Positions 1 through 9,512 of a stretch of DNA of 64,000 nucleotides are shown here, piece by piece. The stretch is from assembly GCF_003605635.1 (NCBI RefSeq), contig NZ_QMDW01000001.1, positions 124,001 to 188,000 on the forward strand. Direction: 5' to 3'. Position numbers and translations under genes: made by a program. Numbering within the stretch: position 1 is the first letter of the stretch; every line of letters begins with the position of its first letter. The DNA comes from Halonotius pteroides. GTDB taxonomy: Archaea; Halobacteriota; Halobacteria; Halobacteriales; Haloferacaceae. The notes beneath the pieces were generated by a model that saw nothing but the letters and a program-made list of their open reading frames with translations, had not been told where the DNA came from and searched no databases.

Positions 1-1
1 G

Positions 2-1090
2 CGTGCCCGCGAGGCCGGCGCAAACGACGACGTACTCGAAACAATCGGCGACGGCGTCACCGGCGCGGTCGCCGTCGTTGAGCGCGGCGACGGGCCGACA
101 ATCGCACTCCGGGTCGACATCGACGCGTTGCCGATCACCGAAGCCGACAGCGACGATCACCAGCCCACAGCCGCAGGGTTTCGCTCGACGAACGAGGGCT
201 ACATGCATGCCTGCGGTCACGACGCGCATGCGACCATCGGGCTTGGCGTGCTTGATCGGGTGCTCGGGAGCGACTTCACGGGCACGTTCAAACTCATCCT
301 CCAGCCCGCAGAGGAGACGATCTCCGGCGGCAAATCCATTGCTGACTCCGGAGTTCTCGACGATGTCGACGCCCTGCTGGCTCCGCATATCGGACTTGAC
401 CACCCCTCAGGCGAAGTTGTCGCCGGCATCGATGAGTTTCTTGCTGTCCGACAGTTCGAAGCGACGTTTAGGGGTGAATCGGCCCACGCTGGCGCACGGC
501 CCGAAGCCGGCGATAACGCGGTGCAGGCGATGGCAGCTGCCGTTCAAAATCTCTACGGGCTGTCGCGCAACTCCGCCGGCGGTACCCGTGTCAACGCCGG
601 CCGTGTCGGCGGCGGCACCGCGAGCAATATCGTTCCGGAAGAAGCCTTCATTGAGGGCGAGGTTCGCGGCGAGACAACTGACCTAATGGAGTACATGTGG
701 GATCGCGCCGAGGATGTGCTAGCAGGAGCGGCGACGATGCACAACTGCGAGGTCACCATCGAGCGACTGGGCGACGCGCCGAGTGCCCACAGCGACGCCG
801 CACTCGTCGAGGTTGTCGACCGCGTCGCCCGCCGAACGACCGGCGTCGACACCGTCGTTGCGTCTGATAGTCTTGGCGGCAGCGAAGATGCCACGTATCT
901 CATGCAGCGCGTCCACCAACGGGGCGGACTGGCAGCCTATCTCGGCGTCGGCACCGATCATCCGGGCGGCCACCACACGCCAACATTCGATGTCGAAGCG
1001 CAAGATATCGCCGTCGGGATCGACCTGTTGGCCGGTGTTATCGCCGATCTCGCAGCCGATGTCTCGGCTGGTAACGCAGACGCAGCCTAA
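2..1090 (+). CDS. M20-family amidohydrolase/peptidase, 5' end missing
   Basis: Zinc-dependent amidohydrolase of the M20 family (aminoacylase, hippurate hydrolase, AbgB type), which cleaves N-acyl or peptide amide bonds in the cytoplasm. The reading frame is open from base 2, so the start lies before the window. RVDIDALP is followed by HACGHDAH, the metal-binding motif, then QPAEE with the catalytic glutamate, then a dimerisation domain (ESAHAGARPEAGDN) and a late HHTPTF motif with a further metal ligand. This order is typical of the family. The gene converges on the metal exporter-like gene with one base between the stops. The exact substrate cannot be read from the sequence. Confidence 0.9.
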   Translation, partial: RAREAGANDDVLETIGDGVTGAVAVVERGDGPTIALRVDIDALPITEADSDDHQPTAAGFRSTNEGYMHACGHDAHATIGLGVLDRVLGSDFTGTFKLILQPAEETISGGKSIADSGVLDDVDALLAPHIGLDHPSGEVVAGIDEFLAVRQFEATFRGESAHAGARPEAGDNAVQAMAAAVQNLYGLSRNSAGGTRVNAGRVGGGTASNIVPEEAFIEGEVRGETTDLMEYMWDRAEDVLAGAATMHNCEVTIERLGDAPSAHSDAALVEVVDRVARRTTGVDTVVASDSLGGSEDATYLMQRVHQRGGLAAYLGVGTDHPGGHHTPTFDVEAQDIAVGIDLLAGVIADLAADVSAGNADAA

Positions 1091-1091
1091 G

Positions 1092-2327
1092 TTAGCCGCC
1101 GAGAACGCCGAAGCCGAAGGATTCCAGCCCGAAAACTGGCCCCCACAGGACGTGCAGCGCGACGCCAACGACGAGCGCGGGGATCGTCGTGTAGATGCTG
1201 GCGATAATGGCGGCCTTCTTGTCGATCGCGATCAGCGGGAACAGCGCGTCGCCATCCTGGCTGATCGCGTTGGCGGCCAGCGCGGAGAATGGGATTCCGC
1301 CCTGAGCGTAGGCACCCGCCAGGACGATCTGTGGGCCACAGCCCGGAATCAATCCCAATAGCGCGCCGCCAACCGGCGCGAAGACGCCCGCCGCGGCGGC
1401 GACGGCGGCGATATCGATCTCGAAGAAGGCGACGGGATACTCATAGAGCAGATAGGCAACAAGCACCCAGACGGTGACGAAACTCGTCTCCATAGCGGCA
1501 TGTTGAAAAGTGCTATACAGACTCCCGAAGGACTCCCGGGCGCGGCCGACCTGCCCCTCGCCGATGTAGTGTCGCCCGATGAGATAGAGGTAAAACGACA
1601 GCGTCGTGCCGGCGATGCCGACAACCGTGAACAGGCCGGCGAAAGACCCACCAACCGACAGCGGCACCGCCGGCGCGCCGCGAGTGAGATAGGTGACGCC
1701 CAACCCAAGCGCCAACACCGCGGCCACCCACCACAACACATGTATCGCATGGCTGAGCGGCGTCAACACGGCCGACTCGCGGTCAGGGCCGGCCTCGTGG
1801 CTGTGGCCGGGCGTCTCACCGGCATACGTGTGCGCCGGATTTGAGCTCCGGCCGATGACACTGGTTGCGGTGCCGCCATCGGTCGCGGCCATCTGTAGGT
1901 GACTCACCGCGCTATCGACGCGGCCGACGCCCATCCCGAAGCGGTCGATAGCGTACCCCGAGCAGACCGCCGCGCCGAAGGCCAGCCCGTAGGCGTAGAG
2001 GGCGGCTTCCGGGGCCAGCGCGAGAATGACAAACGCGGAGTCGCCGGCGGTCGCGATCAGCGTCGCCACGACGGTGCCGAAACTCACTGTCCCGCGAATA
2101 TACAGCGGCATCATCACGATCGCTCCGCCACAGCCCGGCGTCAACCCCATCGCCGCGCCGACAAGCGGTTGGTACCGGCGGTTGGATTCCAGTCGCTCAA
2201 CGAGTGCGCCCTTGGTTCGATACTGGACGTAGCTGAACGCGAGGACAGTTACCGCGACAAACGCGCTGACCTGTACGTAGCCGTCTCGTACCGAGGCGAG
2301 GAAGATATCGAGGATCTCACCCGCCAT
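1092..2327 (-). CDS. Putative 10-TM heavy-metal/manganese exporter-like membrane protein
   Basis: Polytopic membrane protein of 411 residues resembling the putative 10-TM heavy-metal exporter family (ArsP_2-like, also annotated as putative manganese transporter). Two related halves are visible. Each holds a glycine-cysteine motif in a hydrophobic setting: LTPGCGGAIVMMPL near residue 62 and LIPGCGPQIVLAGA near residue 330. A histidine-bearing, poorly conserved loop (HSHEAGPDRE) lies between the halves and could bind metal. Several strongly hydrophobic stretches support the membrane location. The metal is not known. The ATG at 2327 follows directly on the first hydrophobic region. Confidence 0.7.
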   Translation of the reverse strand: MAGEILDIFLASVRDGYVQVSAFVAVTVLAFSYVQYRTKGALVERLESNRRYQPLVGAAMGLTPGCGGAIVMMPLYIRGTVSFGTVVATLIATAGDSAFVILALAPEAALYAYGLAFGAAVCSGYAIDRFGMGVGRVDSAVSHLQMAATDGGTATSVIGRSSNPAHTYAGETPGHSHEAGPDRESAVLTPLSHAIHVLWWVAAVLALGLGVTYLTRGAPAVPLSVGGSFAGLFTVVGIAGTTLSFYLYLIGRHYIGEGQVGRARESFGSLYSTFQHAAMETSFVTVWVLVAYLLYEYPVAFFEIDIAAVAAAAGVFAPVGGALLGLIPGCGPQIVLAGAYAQGGIPFSALAANAISQDGDALFPLIAIDKKAAIIASIYTTIPALVVGVALHVLWGPVFGLESFGFGVLGG

Positions 2328-2466
2328 CGATCCACCTCCGATGAGAGAGTACCGAGGCTTCGGTGTGAATTAGAGGCATCTAAATATAGGATTAACCAGT
2401 ACCAATATAACGGTTTCGGCACTGTAGATGGGCTGGACACGTGTTTGGCGGGAGCCAGCTGCGGTC

Positions 2467-3348
2467 TCATTGCAGTGCCGGGCCGATGACGTAGCCGAGA
2501 TACGGCAGCAGAAAGCCAGCGACGTAGCCCGTGAGATGTCCCCACACATTGGTGCCGCGCGGGACAAGCACCAACGCGCCGACAACGCCGAAGACAAACA
2601 CAGTCGTTCCGATCAAAAACGCCAGCTGACGATCGGGCGGCGTCGACCGCGCGGTGGCGACGACACCGGCTGGTGGTTTCAGCCACCAGAGGAGCCCACC
2701 GGCGAGACCCCCGGTTGCGAGACAACTCAGAGCGAGCAGCGGCTGGACGGGAAAGTACCACACCGAGGGGGCGGCAAAGACAACGGCCAACGAGCCGGTA
2801 AACGGCACCACACTCCATGCGGGGTCGATCTCACCGTCAGTAACCTCGCTGCCAGCGGCCACCAGCATGACCGGCACTGATCCGAGAAAAGCGGCGACGA
2901 TCCCCGAAAACCCGACTGAGAGTTGGTTGGTGACCTGCCCAAGCGTCGCCAGTGTGCCCCAAGCGATACAGAATGGAACGCCGAGAAGATAGCCGACTGT
3001 CAGGCGGCGAAACTGCCGTTCCCAGCCAGCGATCGACACCAGCGGGTAGAGTCCAAACAGCGTCACCCAAAAGTTGAGCAGATTATCGACAAGGTGTCGA
3101 CCGCTGACGTGAATGTAGTTCGCGGTAAAGGCTGTGAGCAGCGTCCGTCTGTCGGCAAACAACGAGTCGGCGGCGAGACTAAATCCCAGGCCGTCACCGA
3201 CACCGAGCAGCCAACCGAAACTCAGCGTTGCTGGCAGTGCAACCAACAGTAGGTACTGCTCGGCGAGTGGCGCGGTTGTTGTGCGCCGCCACCAGCGTGC
3301 TGCGGTCACCGGCACGCCGAGCAGCGTGCGAAGCCGACCCAATGACAC
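2467..3348 (-). CDS. Rhomboid-like intramembrane serine protease
   Basis: Multi-pass membrane protein of 293 residues with rhomboid features. An N-terminal loop with HxxxN character (NYIHVSGRHLVDNLLNF) precedes GFSG, matching the GxSG motif with the catalytic serine, and a late WGHLTGYVAGFLLPYL segment offers the histidine partner. The family cleaves other membrane proteins within the bilayer. The start is GTG at 3348, three bases after the stop of the small gene upstream, so the two are probably co-transcribed. The sequence departs from well-studied rhomboids, so activity is inferred from motif order only. Confidence 0.65.
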   Translation of the reverse strand: MSLGRLRTLLGVPVTAARWWRRTTTAPLAEQYLLLVALPATLSFGWLLGVGDGLGFSLAADSLFADRRTLLTAFTANYIHVSGRHLVDNLLNFWVTLFGLYPLVSIAGWERQFRRLTVGYLLGVPFCIAWGTLATLGQVTNQLSVGFSGIVAAFLGSVPVMLVAAGSEVTDGEIDPAWSVVPFTGSLAVVFAAPSVWYFPVQPLLALSCLATGGLAGGLLWWLKPPAGVVATARSTPPDRQLAFLIGTTVFVFGVVGALVLVPRGTNVWGHLTGYVAGFLLPYLGYVIGPALQ

Positions 3349-3351
3349 AGC

Positions 3352-3534
3352 CTACTCCCAGCGTTCGAGCAGCCCAGAGATGATTGCGATCGACGAGTCA
3401 AAGTCCGTGAGCTTCAGCCCGTCGGTCGTCACGAAGACGTCGCTGTCGCCGACCGCGCTCCGGCAAACGGTTGTGAGCTGGTCGGCGCGGCTCTCGGTGA
3501 GTGGCTGCCCGGACAACGGTTCTTCATCGCCCAT
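3352..3534 (-). CDS. Small conserved-looking hypothetical protein (60 aa)
   Basis: Short soluble protein beginning MGDEEPLSGQ, with a mixed acidic composition, ending LLERWE. The ATG at 3534 was chosen; an in-frame start at 3588 would add a basic extension unlike haloarchaeal proteins. It is almost joined to the rhomboid-like gene (three-base gap) and lies 59 bases after CDC48, in the same direction. No recognised domain. Coding status is supported by the tight spacing and by the acidic composition, not by a family match. Confidence 0.5.
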   Translation of the reverse strand: MGDEEPLSGQPLTESRADQLTTVCRSAVGDSDVFVTTDGLKLTDFDSSIAIISGLLERWE

Positions 3535-3593
3535 GCTCCGCCGTTTGATGGCGGCCGGCTTCAAACCACGGATCGGTGTCGACAACACCAGAG

Positions 3594-5774
3594 CTACGTT
3601 TCAAACACCGATGCTTTGGCTTCCGTGAAGTGGGCTGCGGTGACTTCCAACTCGTCGGTGTGGTCGTTGGCTGTGGCCCCTTCGTACTGCTCAGTAAGCT
3701 CCGTGATCGCCAGCAGCGACGCCTCCCGGCAGATCGAGGTGAGATCGGCGCTGGAAGCCCCCTCCGTCGAGGCAGCGACCGCATCGAGGTCGACATCGTC
3801 GGCCAACTGCATGGTTCGCGTATGCACATCGAGCACTGCTTTGCGGGTCGCTCGATCCGGGTTCGGCACCTCGATCGATTGTTCAAGCCGCCCCGAGCGA
3901 AGCAACGCTCCATCGATGCTCTCCTGACGGTTCGTCGCGGCCAACACCACGAGATTCGGGGTATCGCTGAGACGATCGAGTTCGGTCAGCAGCTGGCTGA
4001 CGACGCGGTCGCCGACGCCGGAATCACCACCCATGCTGTCGCGGTCACCGGCGATGGCGTCGATCTCATCAAAGAAGATGATCGCCGGTGCGGATTGTCG
4101 GGCGCGCTCAAAGACCTCCCGGACAGCCTTTTCGCTCTCGCCGACGTAGCGATCCAGTAGCTCGGGGCCCCGAACCTGGATGAAGTTGACCTCGCTTTCG
4201 CCGGCGATCGCCCGGGCCAACAGCGTCTTGCCGGTGCCCGGTGGCCCATGCAGTAACACCCCAGTCGGTGGCGTTGTATCGGCGGCATCGAACAGCGGGC
4301 CGTACCGCAGCGGCCACGTCACGGCCTGCCTGAGCTGTTCTTTCACCGCGGTGAGACCACCAACGTCGTCGAAATCGGTTGTTGGCTGCTCGGCGACATA
4401 CTCCCGCATAGCAGAGGGTTCGACCGCCGTCATCGCCGTCTCAAAGTCCTCGCGGGTGACCTCGACGGCTCGGAGATCCTCGCCGGCCTGTCGGGTTCGA
4501 CGGAGCGCGGTCATCGCTGCTTCCGTGCCGAGGCCCTCCAGATCAGCACCGACAAACCCGTGGGTTCGCGCCGCGAGTGTGTCGATATCGACATCCTCGG
4601 CCAACGGCATCCGGCGAGTGTGAACATCAAGGACTTCCCGCCGGCCAGCCTCGCCGGGAACCCCGATCTCGATCTCCCGGTCGAAGCGGCCGCCCCGCCG
4701 AAGTGCGGGATCCAACGAGTCAACGCGGTTGGTCGCGCCGATGACGATCACGTCGCCGCGGGCGTCAAGCCCGTCCATCAGCGAGAGGAGTTGCCCAACG
4801 ACGCGGCTTTCGACATCGCCGCCGTCGTCGCGTTTGCCCGCGATCGAGTCGATCTCATCAAAGAAGACGATGGCAGGGGCGTCCTCGGCGGCCGCCTCAA
4901 ACTTCTCGCGGAGTTTCTCCTCGCTTTCGCCCTTGTATTTCGACATGATCTCGGGGCCGGACACGGTGAGGAAGGTTGCATCAACCTCGTTGGCGACGGC
5001 CTTGGCGATGAGCGTTTTGCCGGTGCCCGGCGGGCCATGCAGCAGGACACCTTTCGGCGGATCGACGCCGAGGCGGGTGAAAACCTCCGGTTCCGACAGC
5101 GGGAGTTCGATCATCTCTCTGACGAGTTCGAGTTCCTCATCAAGCCCGCCGATATCCTCGTAGGTGACGCCGGCTTCCGGTCGCTGTGGCGCGTCGTCGC
5201 CGGCACCCGTCGCCCGGTCGACAGTGTTGCGGAGTTTGTCGCCGGCAGACCCGCCGGCGTCGCTGCCGGTGGTCGGCGAGACGGTCACCGTTGTCGACCC
5301 GCTCACCCGAACCGTGCCATCGGGATCGGTGTCGGTCACGACAAATCGATTGCCGGCGAGTCGTTCGATACGAACACCCTCGCCGGTTCTGATCGGCCGA
5401 TCCCGCAGCCCGCGTTTGACCGCCGTTTCGATCGTCTCGTGGTCGATGTCAACGGTGCCGAGTTCCTCGGGTGCCTGCAGCGTCACCGCGGTTGCCTCGG
5501 CGACAGGCTCCTTTCTGACGCGTACCTGCTGGCCGACTTTCACGTCGGCGTTGGCGCGGGTGTCGGCATCGATGCGAACGGTGCCGTCAGCCACGTCGTG
5601 GCCGCCGGGCCAGACCTTGGCGACGGTCGCCTGTGTGCCCTCGATAACAACCGTATCACCGCTCAAGACGCCGAGTTCGCGGATCGCCCGCTCCGAGAGG
5701 CGAGCGATCCCGCGGCCGGCGTCGCGTTTCTCCGCGCTCTTGACGGTGAGACCCAAGCCCTCGTCGTCGCTCAT
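3594..5774 (-). CDS. CDC48/VAT-type AAA+ ATPase
   Basis: Archaeal p97/CDC48 homologue of 726 residues, a hexameric unfoldase that pulls proteins apart and can feed the proteasome. An N-terminal double-psi barrel-like region ([18 protein letters not shown], about residues 1-180) is followed by two AAA+ modules. Both have a Walker A GPPGTGKT (about residues 247 and 511) and a Walker B (IVFFDEID and IIFFDEID), with arginine fingers in the expected [13 protein letters not shown]-like setting. The linker between N domain and D1 is rich in Thr, Ser and Gly. The PAC2-family gene close behind on the same strand fits a protein quality-control neighbourhood. Confidence 0.95.
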   Translation of the reverse strand: MSDDEGLGLTVKSAEKRDAGRGIARLSERAIRELGVLSGDTVVIEGTQATVAKVWPGGHDVADGTVRIDADTRANADVKVGQQVRVRKEPVAEATAVTLQAPEELGTVDIDHETIETAVKRGLRDRPIRTGEGVRIERLAGNRFVVTDTDPDGTVRVSGSTTVTVSPTTGSDAGGSAGDKLRNTVDRATGAGDDAPQRPEAGVTYEDIGGLDEELELVREMIELPLSEPEVFTRLGVDPPKGVLLHGPPGTGKTLIAKAVANEVDATFLTVSGPEIMSKYKGESEEKLREKFEAAAEDAPAIVFFDEIDSIAGKRDDGGDVESRVVGQLLSLMDGLDARGDVIVIGATNRVDSLDPALRRGGRFDREIEIGVPGEAGRREVLDVHTRRMPLAEDVDIDTLAARTHGFVGADLEGLGTEAAMTALRRTRQAGEDLRAVEVTREDFETAMTAVEPSAMREYVAEQPTTDFDDVGGLTAVKEQLRQAVTWPLRYGPLFDAADTTPPTGVLLHGPPGTGKTLLARAIAGESEVNFIQVRGPELLDRYVGESEKAVREVFERARQSAPAIIFFDEIDAIAGDRDSMGGDSGVGDRVVSQLLTELDRLSDTPNLVVLAATNRQESIDGALLRSGRLEQSIEVPNPDRATRKAVLDVHTRTMQLADDVDLDAVAASTEGASSADLTSICREASLLAITELTEQYEGATANDHTDELEVTAAHFTEAKASVFET

Positions 5775-6040
5775 ACTCGCATTTGGGGTGCTGGTGGTAT
5801 AGACGTCTCGACACGATCGGATGGGATGGTCTCTCCGGCGGTTCAGCGATCGTTGCTACTGCCGGCCGCAACACAACAAGTCGGTCGTTGCGCGTGTCTC
5901 GATGGTCGCCGAACAGTGCGAGACCGACGCCGGCGACACGCACAGAACGCGTCGCTCTCGATTCAACAGTTGGGGCAAAATAATTACGCAGCGCGTACGA
6001 TCGGCGTGGTGGCTGTCGACACGCCGAAGCGGATCACAGT

Positions 6041-6808
6041 TCAGCCGATGTACCGCAGCTCTTCGTCGGGGATCGCCTGCGCTTGCTGTTGGGACTGCAT
6101 CTCTTGGATCTTGCCGACGACCTCCTCCATCTCCTCGGCGCGATCCTCCAAGGAGCTGAAATCGACCTCGAAGCCGAGTACCGTTTCGAGCACCTCAAGG
6201 ACAGCCTGCGCGCTCTTCGGGTCGACAAGATAGCCGCTCGTTTCGCCCATCAGACAGGCCGCATCAAGGCCACGGCGCTTGCCCAATCCAAGGATCAAAC
6301 CGCTGACGCCAACGATGCCGCCCTCGGGCTCGTCGGGGCGGAATTCAACGCCAGCGTCTTCGAGTGTCGCTTTCTGATCGGCGGCACTAATTGCGCCGAG
6401 AACGGTGTACTCCTCGACGAGTTCGCCGGTCGGGACGCCGCCAAGTGCGTAGGCGGTCTCAACGCCGAGCGATTCCGCTGCATCGAGAAAGGCGGTGGTC
6501 AGGCGGTAGTGGCCATCGTTGGTGGCCGCTTGGTGGTCGCCGGTTAAGACGGCGAGATCAGGGCCGTCGCCGGCGGTTGTGACGGCATGGAGCTCGGCGC
6601 ATGTGAGATCGGCGACCCCCTCATCGTTGACGGTGACCTGTGGGGGGAACTCGTCGGCGTACACCTGCCGTACCAGCTCGCTGTCAAGCTCCTCGACGAG
6701 ATGTTCGGCGGCGAGCTTGCCGACATGGCCGACACCCGGCAGTCCTTCGATCAACACCGGATCGCGGAGCTCCGGCTCCGCAAGCGAGTTGATCTCGATT
6801 TCGTCCAT
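6041..6808 (-). CDS. PAC2-family proteasome assembly chaperone-like protein
   Basis: 255-residue protein of the PAC2/proteasome assembly chaperone family. The N-terminal IEGLPGVGHVGKLAAEHLV and the central TAYALGGVPTG motif are typical. The C-terminal region is predicted coiled coil (EDRAEEMEEVVGKIQEMQSQQQAQ). The ATG at 6808 starts MDEIEIN; longer readings would run through the Nop10 gene and were discarded. It is the last gene of the L44e-S27e-aIF2-alpha-Nop10 operon, four bases after Nop10. This gene order is widely shared among archaea. The molecular role in haloarchaea is inferred from the family. Confidence 0.9.
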   Translation of the reverse strand: MDEIEINSLAEPELRDPVLIEGLPGVGHVGKLAAEHLVEELDSELVRQVYADEFPPQVTVNDEGVADLTCAELHAVTTAGDGPDLAVLTGDHQAATNDGHYRLTTAFLDAAESLGVETAYALGGVPTGELVEEYTVLGAISAADQKATLEDAGVEFRPDEPEGGIVGVSGLILGLGKRRGLDAACLMGETSGYLVDPKSAQAVLEVLETVLGFEVDFSSLEDRAEEMEEVVGKIQEMQSQQQAQAIPDEELRYIG

Positions 6809-6812
6809 AGCG

Positions 6813-6995
6813 TTATTCGCGGTCGCGTCGCTTAAGAGCCCGTCGGTACTCGCCGTATGGATCCTCCGGGCTAAACGGCGCGGGTGCGCTGTTTGCGGTG
6901 GGACTGCCACACTCGGGGCAGGTATCACCAAGGCTGTAGACCGGCCGTTCGTGTTCTGTCTCCCAGACACGACAAACACGAATGTTCGATTTCAT
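6813..6995 (-). CDS. nop10: H/ACA ribonucleoprotein protein Nop10
   Basis: 60-residue Nop10, a component of the H/ACA RNP that makes pseudouridine in rRNA with Cbf5, Gar1 and L7Ae. A zinc-ribbon-like half (CPECGSPT) precedes the conserved PAPFSPEDPYGEYRR tail that docks on Cbf5. One of the N-terminal cysteines is present (RVCRVW) while the second of that pair is not, as is usual for haloarchaea. It sits between aIF2-alpha (20-base gap) and the PAC2 gene (4-base gap), the common archaeal arrangement. Confidence 0.95.
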   Translation of the reverse strand: MKSNIRVCRVWETEHERPVYSLGDTCPECGSPTANSAPAPFSPEDPYGEYRRALKRRDRE

Positions 6996-7015
6996 GAGAA
7001 CGCGGGAGAAGGCGA

Positions 7016-7816
7016 TTAGTCGTCGTCTTCGCGTCGCTCGCGGTGGTACTCGCCGTTGCCACCAACGGCCTCGATGGCTTCGGTTGCACGGTTGGCACTC
7101 GCCTCAAGCTCGGACTCAGCGGTCTTGTAGTCGGGGGCTTGTACCTTGATGCGGTACTCCGGCGCGCCGACGTAGGTGACCTCGAGTTCGACCTCCGCCG
7201 GTACCTCACCGTTGCCCTCTGCCGCCTGGAGTGCCTCTTTCACATCGTCGACACCGTCGTGGCTTGGACAGTGCAGGTCGACGTAGCCCGTGACGGTGAC
7301 GTAGGGCACCGAGACGTTTTCGCGGGCGGTCTGGACGATCGCCGCGATATGTTCCTCGGCGAGATCGGTGTCGTCGAGGGCGTCGGTGCCGTGGATCGCC
7401 GCCTGCTCGAAGGCCGCATACAGCGTGTCAAATTCGGCCAACAGTCCGTTGACAACCGTACTGTAGGTGTCGTCGTCGACATCCTCGCCAAGGGCGAGCT
7501 CCATCCAGTTGTCGGCCTTCCGTTGGTTTTTCCAGGCTTGGATGGTGTCTTTGCGCTGGTGTTCGTTGACATCCTTGATCGAGAGATCGATCTGCTGGGA
7601 GCTCTCGTCGACATCCAACACCTTGGCGACGACTGTCTGGCCCTCTTGGACGTGATCGCGGACGTTTTTGATCCAGCCGCTGGCGACCTCGCTGATGTGG
7701 GCGAGTCCGCGTTTGTCCTCATACTCATCCAGATCGACGAACACGCCGAAATCGGCGATCTCGTCGACCTCGCCGACGACAAGATCACCGACTTCAGGGT
7801 AGCCACTGTACTTCAT
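7016..7816 (-). CDS. Translation initiation factor aIF2 subunit alpha
   Basis: 266-residue alpha subunit of aIF2, which with beta and gamma delivers initiator tRNA to the ribosome. An N-terminal S1 RNA-binding domain ([20 protein letters not shown] ... GLAHISEVA, residues 10-80) is followed by the helical middle domain and an alpha-beta C-terminal domain ([24 protein letters not shown]). The length is standard. It is separated from S27e by 12 bases and from Nop10 by 20 bases, so it is co-transcribed with both. Confidence 0.97.
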   Translation of the reverse strand: MKYSGYPEVGDLVVGEVDEIADFGVFVDLDEYEDKRGLAHISEVASGWIKNVRDHVQEGQTVVAKVLDVDESSQQIDLSIKDVNEHQRKDTIQAWKNQRKADNWMELALGEDVDDDTYSTVVNGLLAEFDTLYAAFEQAAIHGTDALDDTDLAEEHIAAIVQTARENVSVPYVTVTGYVDLHCPSHDGVDDVKEALQAAEGNGEVPAEVELEVTYVGAPEYRIKVQAPDYKTAESELEASANRATEAIEAVGGNGEYHRERREDDD

Positions 7817-7828
7817 CGGTTGCGGAGC

Positions 7829-8002
7829 CTACCGTGCCTCGACAGTCTCGCCGACCTCGTGGTCGATGTCGGCTTTGCCGCCGGTCGGCGTTGCCAGCGT
7901 GGTGCCGCAGACCGCACAGTTGACGACCGTGGCGGTCTTCTCGAAGACGATCTGTTCGTTGCCGCAGTCGCTGCATTCGACGGTGACGAAGTTGCCTGCC
8001 AT
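7829..8002 (-). CDS. rps27e: 30S ribosomal protein S27e
   Basis: 57-residue ribosomal protein with a zinc ribbon: CSDCGNEQ and CAVCGTTL. The ATG at 8002 ([14 protein letters not shown]) matches the usual start of the family; an upstream start would overlap the L44e gene. Only two bases separate it from the L44e stop, so translation is probably coupled. Confidence 0.96.
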   Translation of the reverse strand: MAGNFVTVECSDCGNEQIVFEKTATVVNCAVCGTTLATPTGGKADIDHEVGETVEAR

Positions 8003-8004
8003 AC

Positions 8005-8289
8005 TTACTCCTGAAAGGTGAGTCGACCGGCGCGCCATCCCTCACGGATGTGGGCGGTGCCACAGTCGCTGCAGCGGTAGGTGAGGTTGGTTTTCTTCGT
8101 TGGCTTGTCGCCACCGGGCACCTTCGAGAACTTCCCGGCGTTGCCGATCGTCGAGGTCTGGCGGTCGCGCTGGCGGTCTTGCACCTTCTTCATTCCGGTG
8201 GATCGACCCGAGCGAACCTTCTCAACCTCGTGTTCGTGGTGAGCGTCACAATGCGGACAGTATGTATTCATCCGGCGTGGCATTTCCAT
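8005..8289 (-). CDS. rpl44e: 50S ribosomal protein L44e
   Basis: 94-residue ribosomal protein beginning [29 protein letters not shown], with CPHC and CSDC zinc-ligand pairs and the conserved basic middle. It is the first gene of the operon with S27e, aIF2-alpha, Nop10 and the PAC2 protein. A TATA element lies about 33-41 bases upstream of the ATG, so the mRNA has a very short leader. Confidence 0.97.
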   Translation of the reverse strand: MEMPRRMNTYCPHCDAHHEHEVEKVRSGRSTGMKKVQDRQRDRQTSTIGNAGKFSKVPGGDKPTKKTNLTYRCSDCGTAHIREGWRAGRLTFQE

Positions 8290-8321
8290 GGGATAATCTC
8301 CTTGGCGTGGCTTTGCCGTGA

Positions 8322-8330
8322 GTATATAAA
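8322..8330 (-). promoter_or_regulatory. TATA box of the L44e operon
   Basis: On the minus strand TTTATATAC lies 33-41 bases before the L44e ATG, in otherwise GC-rich sequence. Transcription should start roughly 25 bases downstream, leaving a leader of only a few bases. Confidence 0.7.
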
Positions 8331-8382
8331 ACGCGTTTGGTTCGCGGACGGAGGACGCTGCCGTGAGAACGCTGTCGATCAG

Positions 8383-8892
8383 TTATGTATCACCAATCAA
8401 TAGATCATCGATGAACCGAAATCCGTTCACGAACGTCACCGAGTCGCCGTACCCCTCATCGCCGAGCACCGTTTTAGCTCCCTCGCCGGCCGGGATATCG
8501 GTCGTGTAGATGTACGCTGCCGTTGCCTGGCCTGTGCTGAGTTGCTGGGCCGCCAGCGCGGCGAGGGCCGCGTCAGCCTGCTCTACTTCGTCGGCCGGTC
8601 GGTCGTCGACGTTGGCGATGTATCGCTGGACACCATCCATGACGCGAGAGACGATCGGCTCCGAGAACGGAAGCGGAGCTGCAACCTGCACCCAGCCCGC
8701 TTCAATTGCGGTGTTGACGGGTGGATTCTCAACAGCGGGCTGGTCGGTTGTCAACTCCTCGTAGACACGATCCGGAACCACGAACGTGATATCGTTGCGG
8801 CGAGCGAACCGGCGGACAGCCTGATAGCGACTGTTCGACGGCTGTCCCATTGCGACGAACAACCCGGTGTCAGCGATATGCAGGCTACTCAC
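8383..8892 (-). CDS. PIN-domain protein (putative ribonuclease)
   Basis: 169-residue PIN-fold protein. The N terminus HIADTGLFVAMGQ carries the first catalytic aspartate, VPDRVYEEL supplies the glutamate, EQADAALAALAAQ a middle acidic residue, and IYTTDIPAG the last one. PIN proteins are Mg-dependent ribonucleases and include VapC toxins. The start ATG overlaps the stop of the HTH gene upstream by four bases (ATGA), so the two are translationally coupled. This could be a toxin-antitoxin-like or a regulator-nuclease pair. A housekeeping RNA-processing role is also possible. Confidence 0.8.
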   Translation of the reverse strand: MSSLHIADTGLFVAMGQPSNSRYQAVRRFARRNDITFVVPDRVYEELTTDQPAVENPPVNTAIEAGWVQVAAPLPFSEPIVSRVMDGVQRYIANVDDRPADEVEQADAALAALAAQQLSTGQATAAYIYTTDIPAGEGAKTVLGDEGYGDSVTFVNGFRFIDDLLIGDT

Positions 8893-9476
8893 GCGTCGCT
8901 GGCAGTATCTGCCGGGTCGATTTCGTCGAGCGAGCCGCCGGACGCATCAGTAGCATACTGTTCAGTTACGACCGGGCGCAGTGCTTGGAGGATTAGTTCC
9001 GCAGCAAGCGGCGAGATATCGAGATCGTCGGCCATCAGCCGGTGGGTCGTTTCGCCGCGCTCACGGGAAACGGCATACGTCAGCGCCGTCGCAAGGCCGG
9101 CGACGCCGTGGCGGTCGATGTAGGTGTCGATGTCGTCGTCGGTCTCGCGGCGGCCGACCGCGTCGATGAGTGCCGGCGTGATCGTATACTCGCCCGCTGC
9201 GGTCGTCACGGTGAGGTCGATCTCGCGGGCCGTATACCGCCGGGGTTGTTCGTCGTGCGTGATCTCGACAACGCCGGCGTCGACGAGCCGGTTGACGTAG
9301 CTGTAGGCTGTCCCCTGCGGGAGATCGAGGGCTGCCATCGCCTCTTTGACCGTCGCCGCACCCTCGCAGTCGAAATACGCGTGCAGCTGGGCCAGCTGTG
9401 GCTCTTCAAGCAGATCCGCGACCGAGAGGAAGTCACGAACGATGTCGCCGTCAGCGGGGGTTACGGGCTGTGACAC
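8889..9476 (-). CDS. Winged-helix transcriptional regulator coupled to PIN gene
   Basis: 195-residue DNA-binding protein from the GTG at 9476 (MSQPVTPADGD). A winged helix is visible at about residues 25-85 (TVKEAMAALDLPQGTAYSYVNRLVDAGVVEI followed by the wing PRRYTAREIDLTV), then an alpha-helical C-terminal region ending in an acidic tail. A longer reading to 9548 exists, but it starts with an atypical cysteine- and phenylalanine-rich segment. The gene overlaps the PIN gene by four bases. Upstream, an imperfect palindrome and a doubled GATTACA-type repeat at 9489-9512 could be its own operator. Target genes are unknown. Confidence 0.75.
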   Translation of the reverse strand: MSQPVTPADGDIVRDFLSVADLLEEPQLAQLHAYFDCEGAATVKEAMAALDLPQGTAYSYVNRLVDAGVVEITHDEQPRRYTAREIDLTVTTAAGEYTITPALIDAVGRRETDDDIDTYIDRHGVAGLATALTYAVSRERGETTHRLMADDLDISPLAAELILQALRPVVTEQYATDASGGSLDEIDPADTASDA

Positions 9477-9488
9477 TGTTGGATCTTG

Positions 9489-9512
9489 ATTACAGATTAC
9501 AGCAAAACAGTA
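9489..9512 (-). promoter_or_regulatory. Promoter/operator region of the HTH-PIN pair
   Basis: An AT-rich stretch holds a doubled GATTACAG and the imperfect palindrome TTACAGCAAAACAGTAA, just ahead of the GTG at 9476. Its place between the start codon and an AT-rich TATA-like tract suggests autoregulation. This is an inference from position and symmetry. Confidence 0.35.

Noticed and set aside
128-130. TTG at 128 as start of the M20 amidohydrolase
   Set aside because: The family motif before it (RVDIDALP) is already in frame from base 2, so the true start is outside the window.
4560-6233. A 557-codon open frame on the plus strand
   Set aside because: It lies antisense to CDC48; long antisense frames are normal in GC-rich haloarchaeal genes. 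The minus strand has all AAA+ motifs.
6809-6979. Longer N terminus for the PAC2 protein
   Set aside because: It would overlap almost the whole Nop10 gene, and the extension is unrelated to the family.
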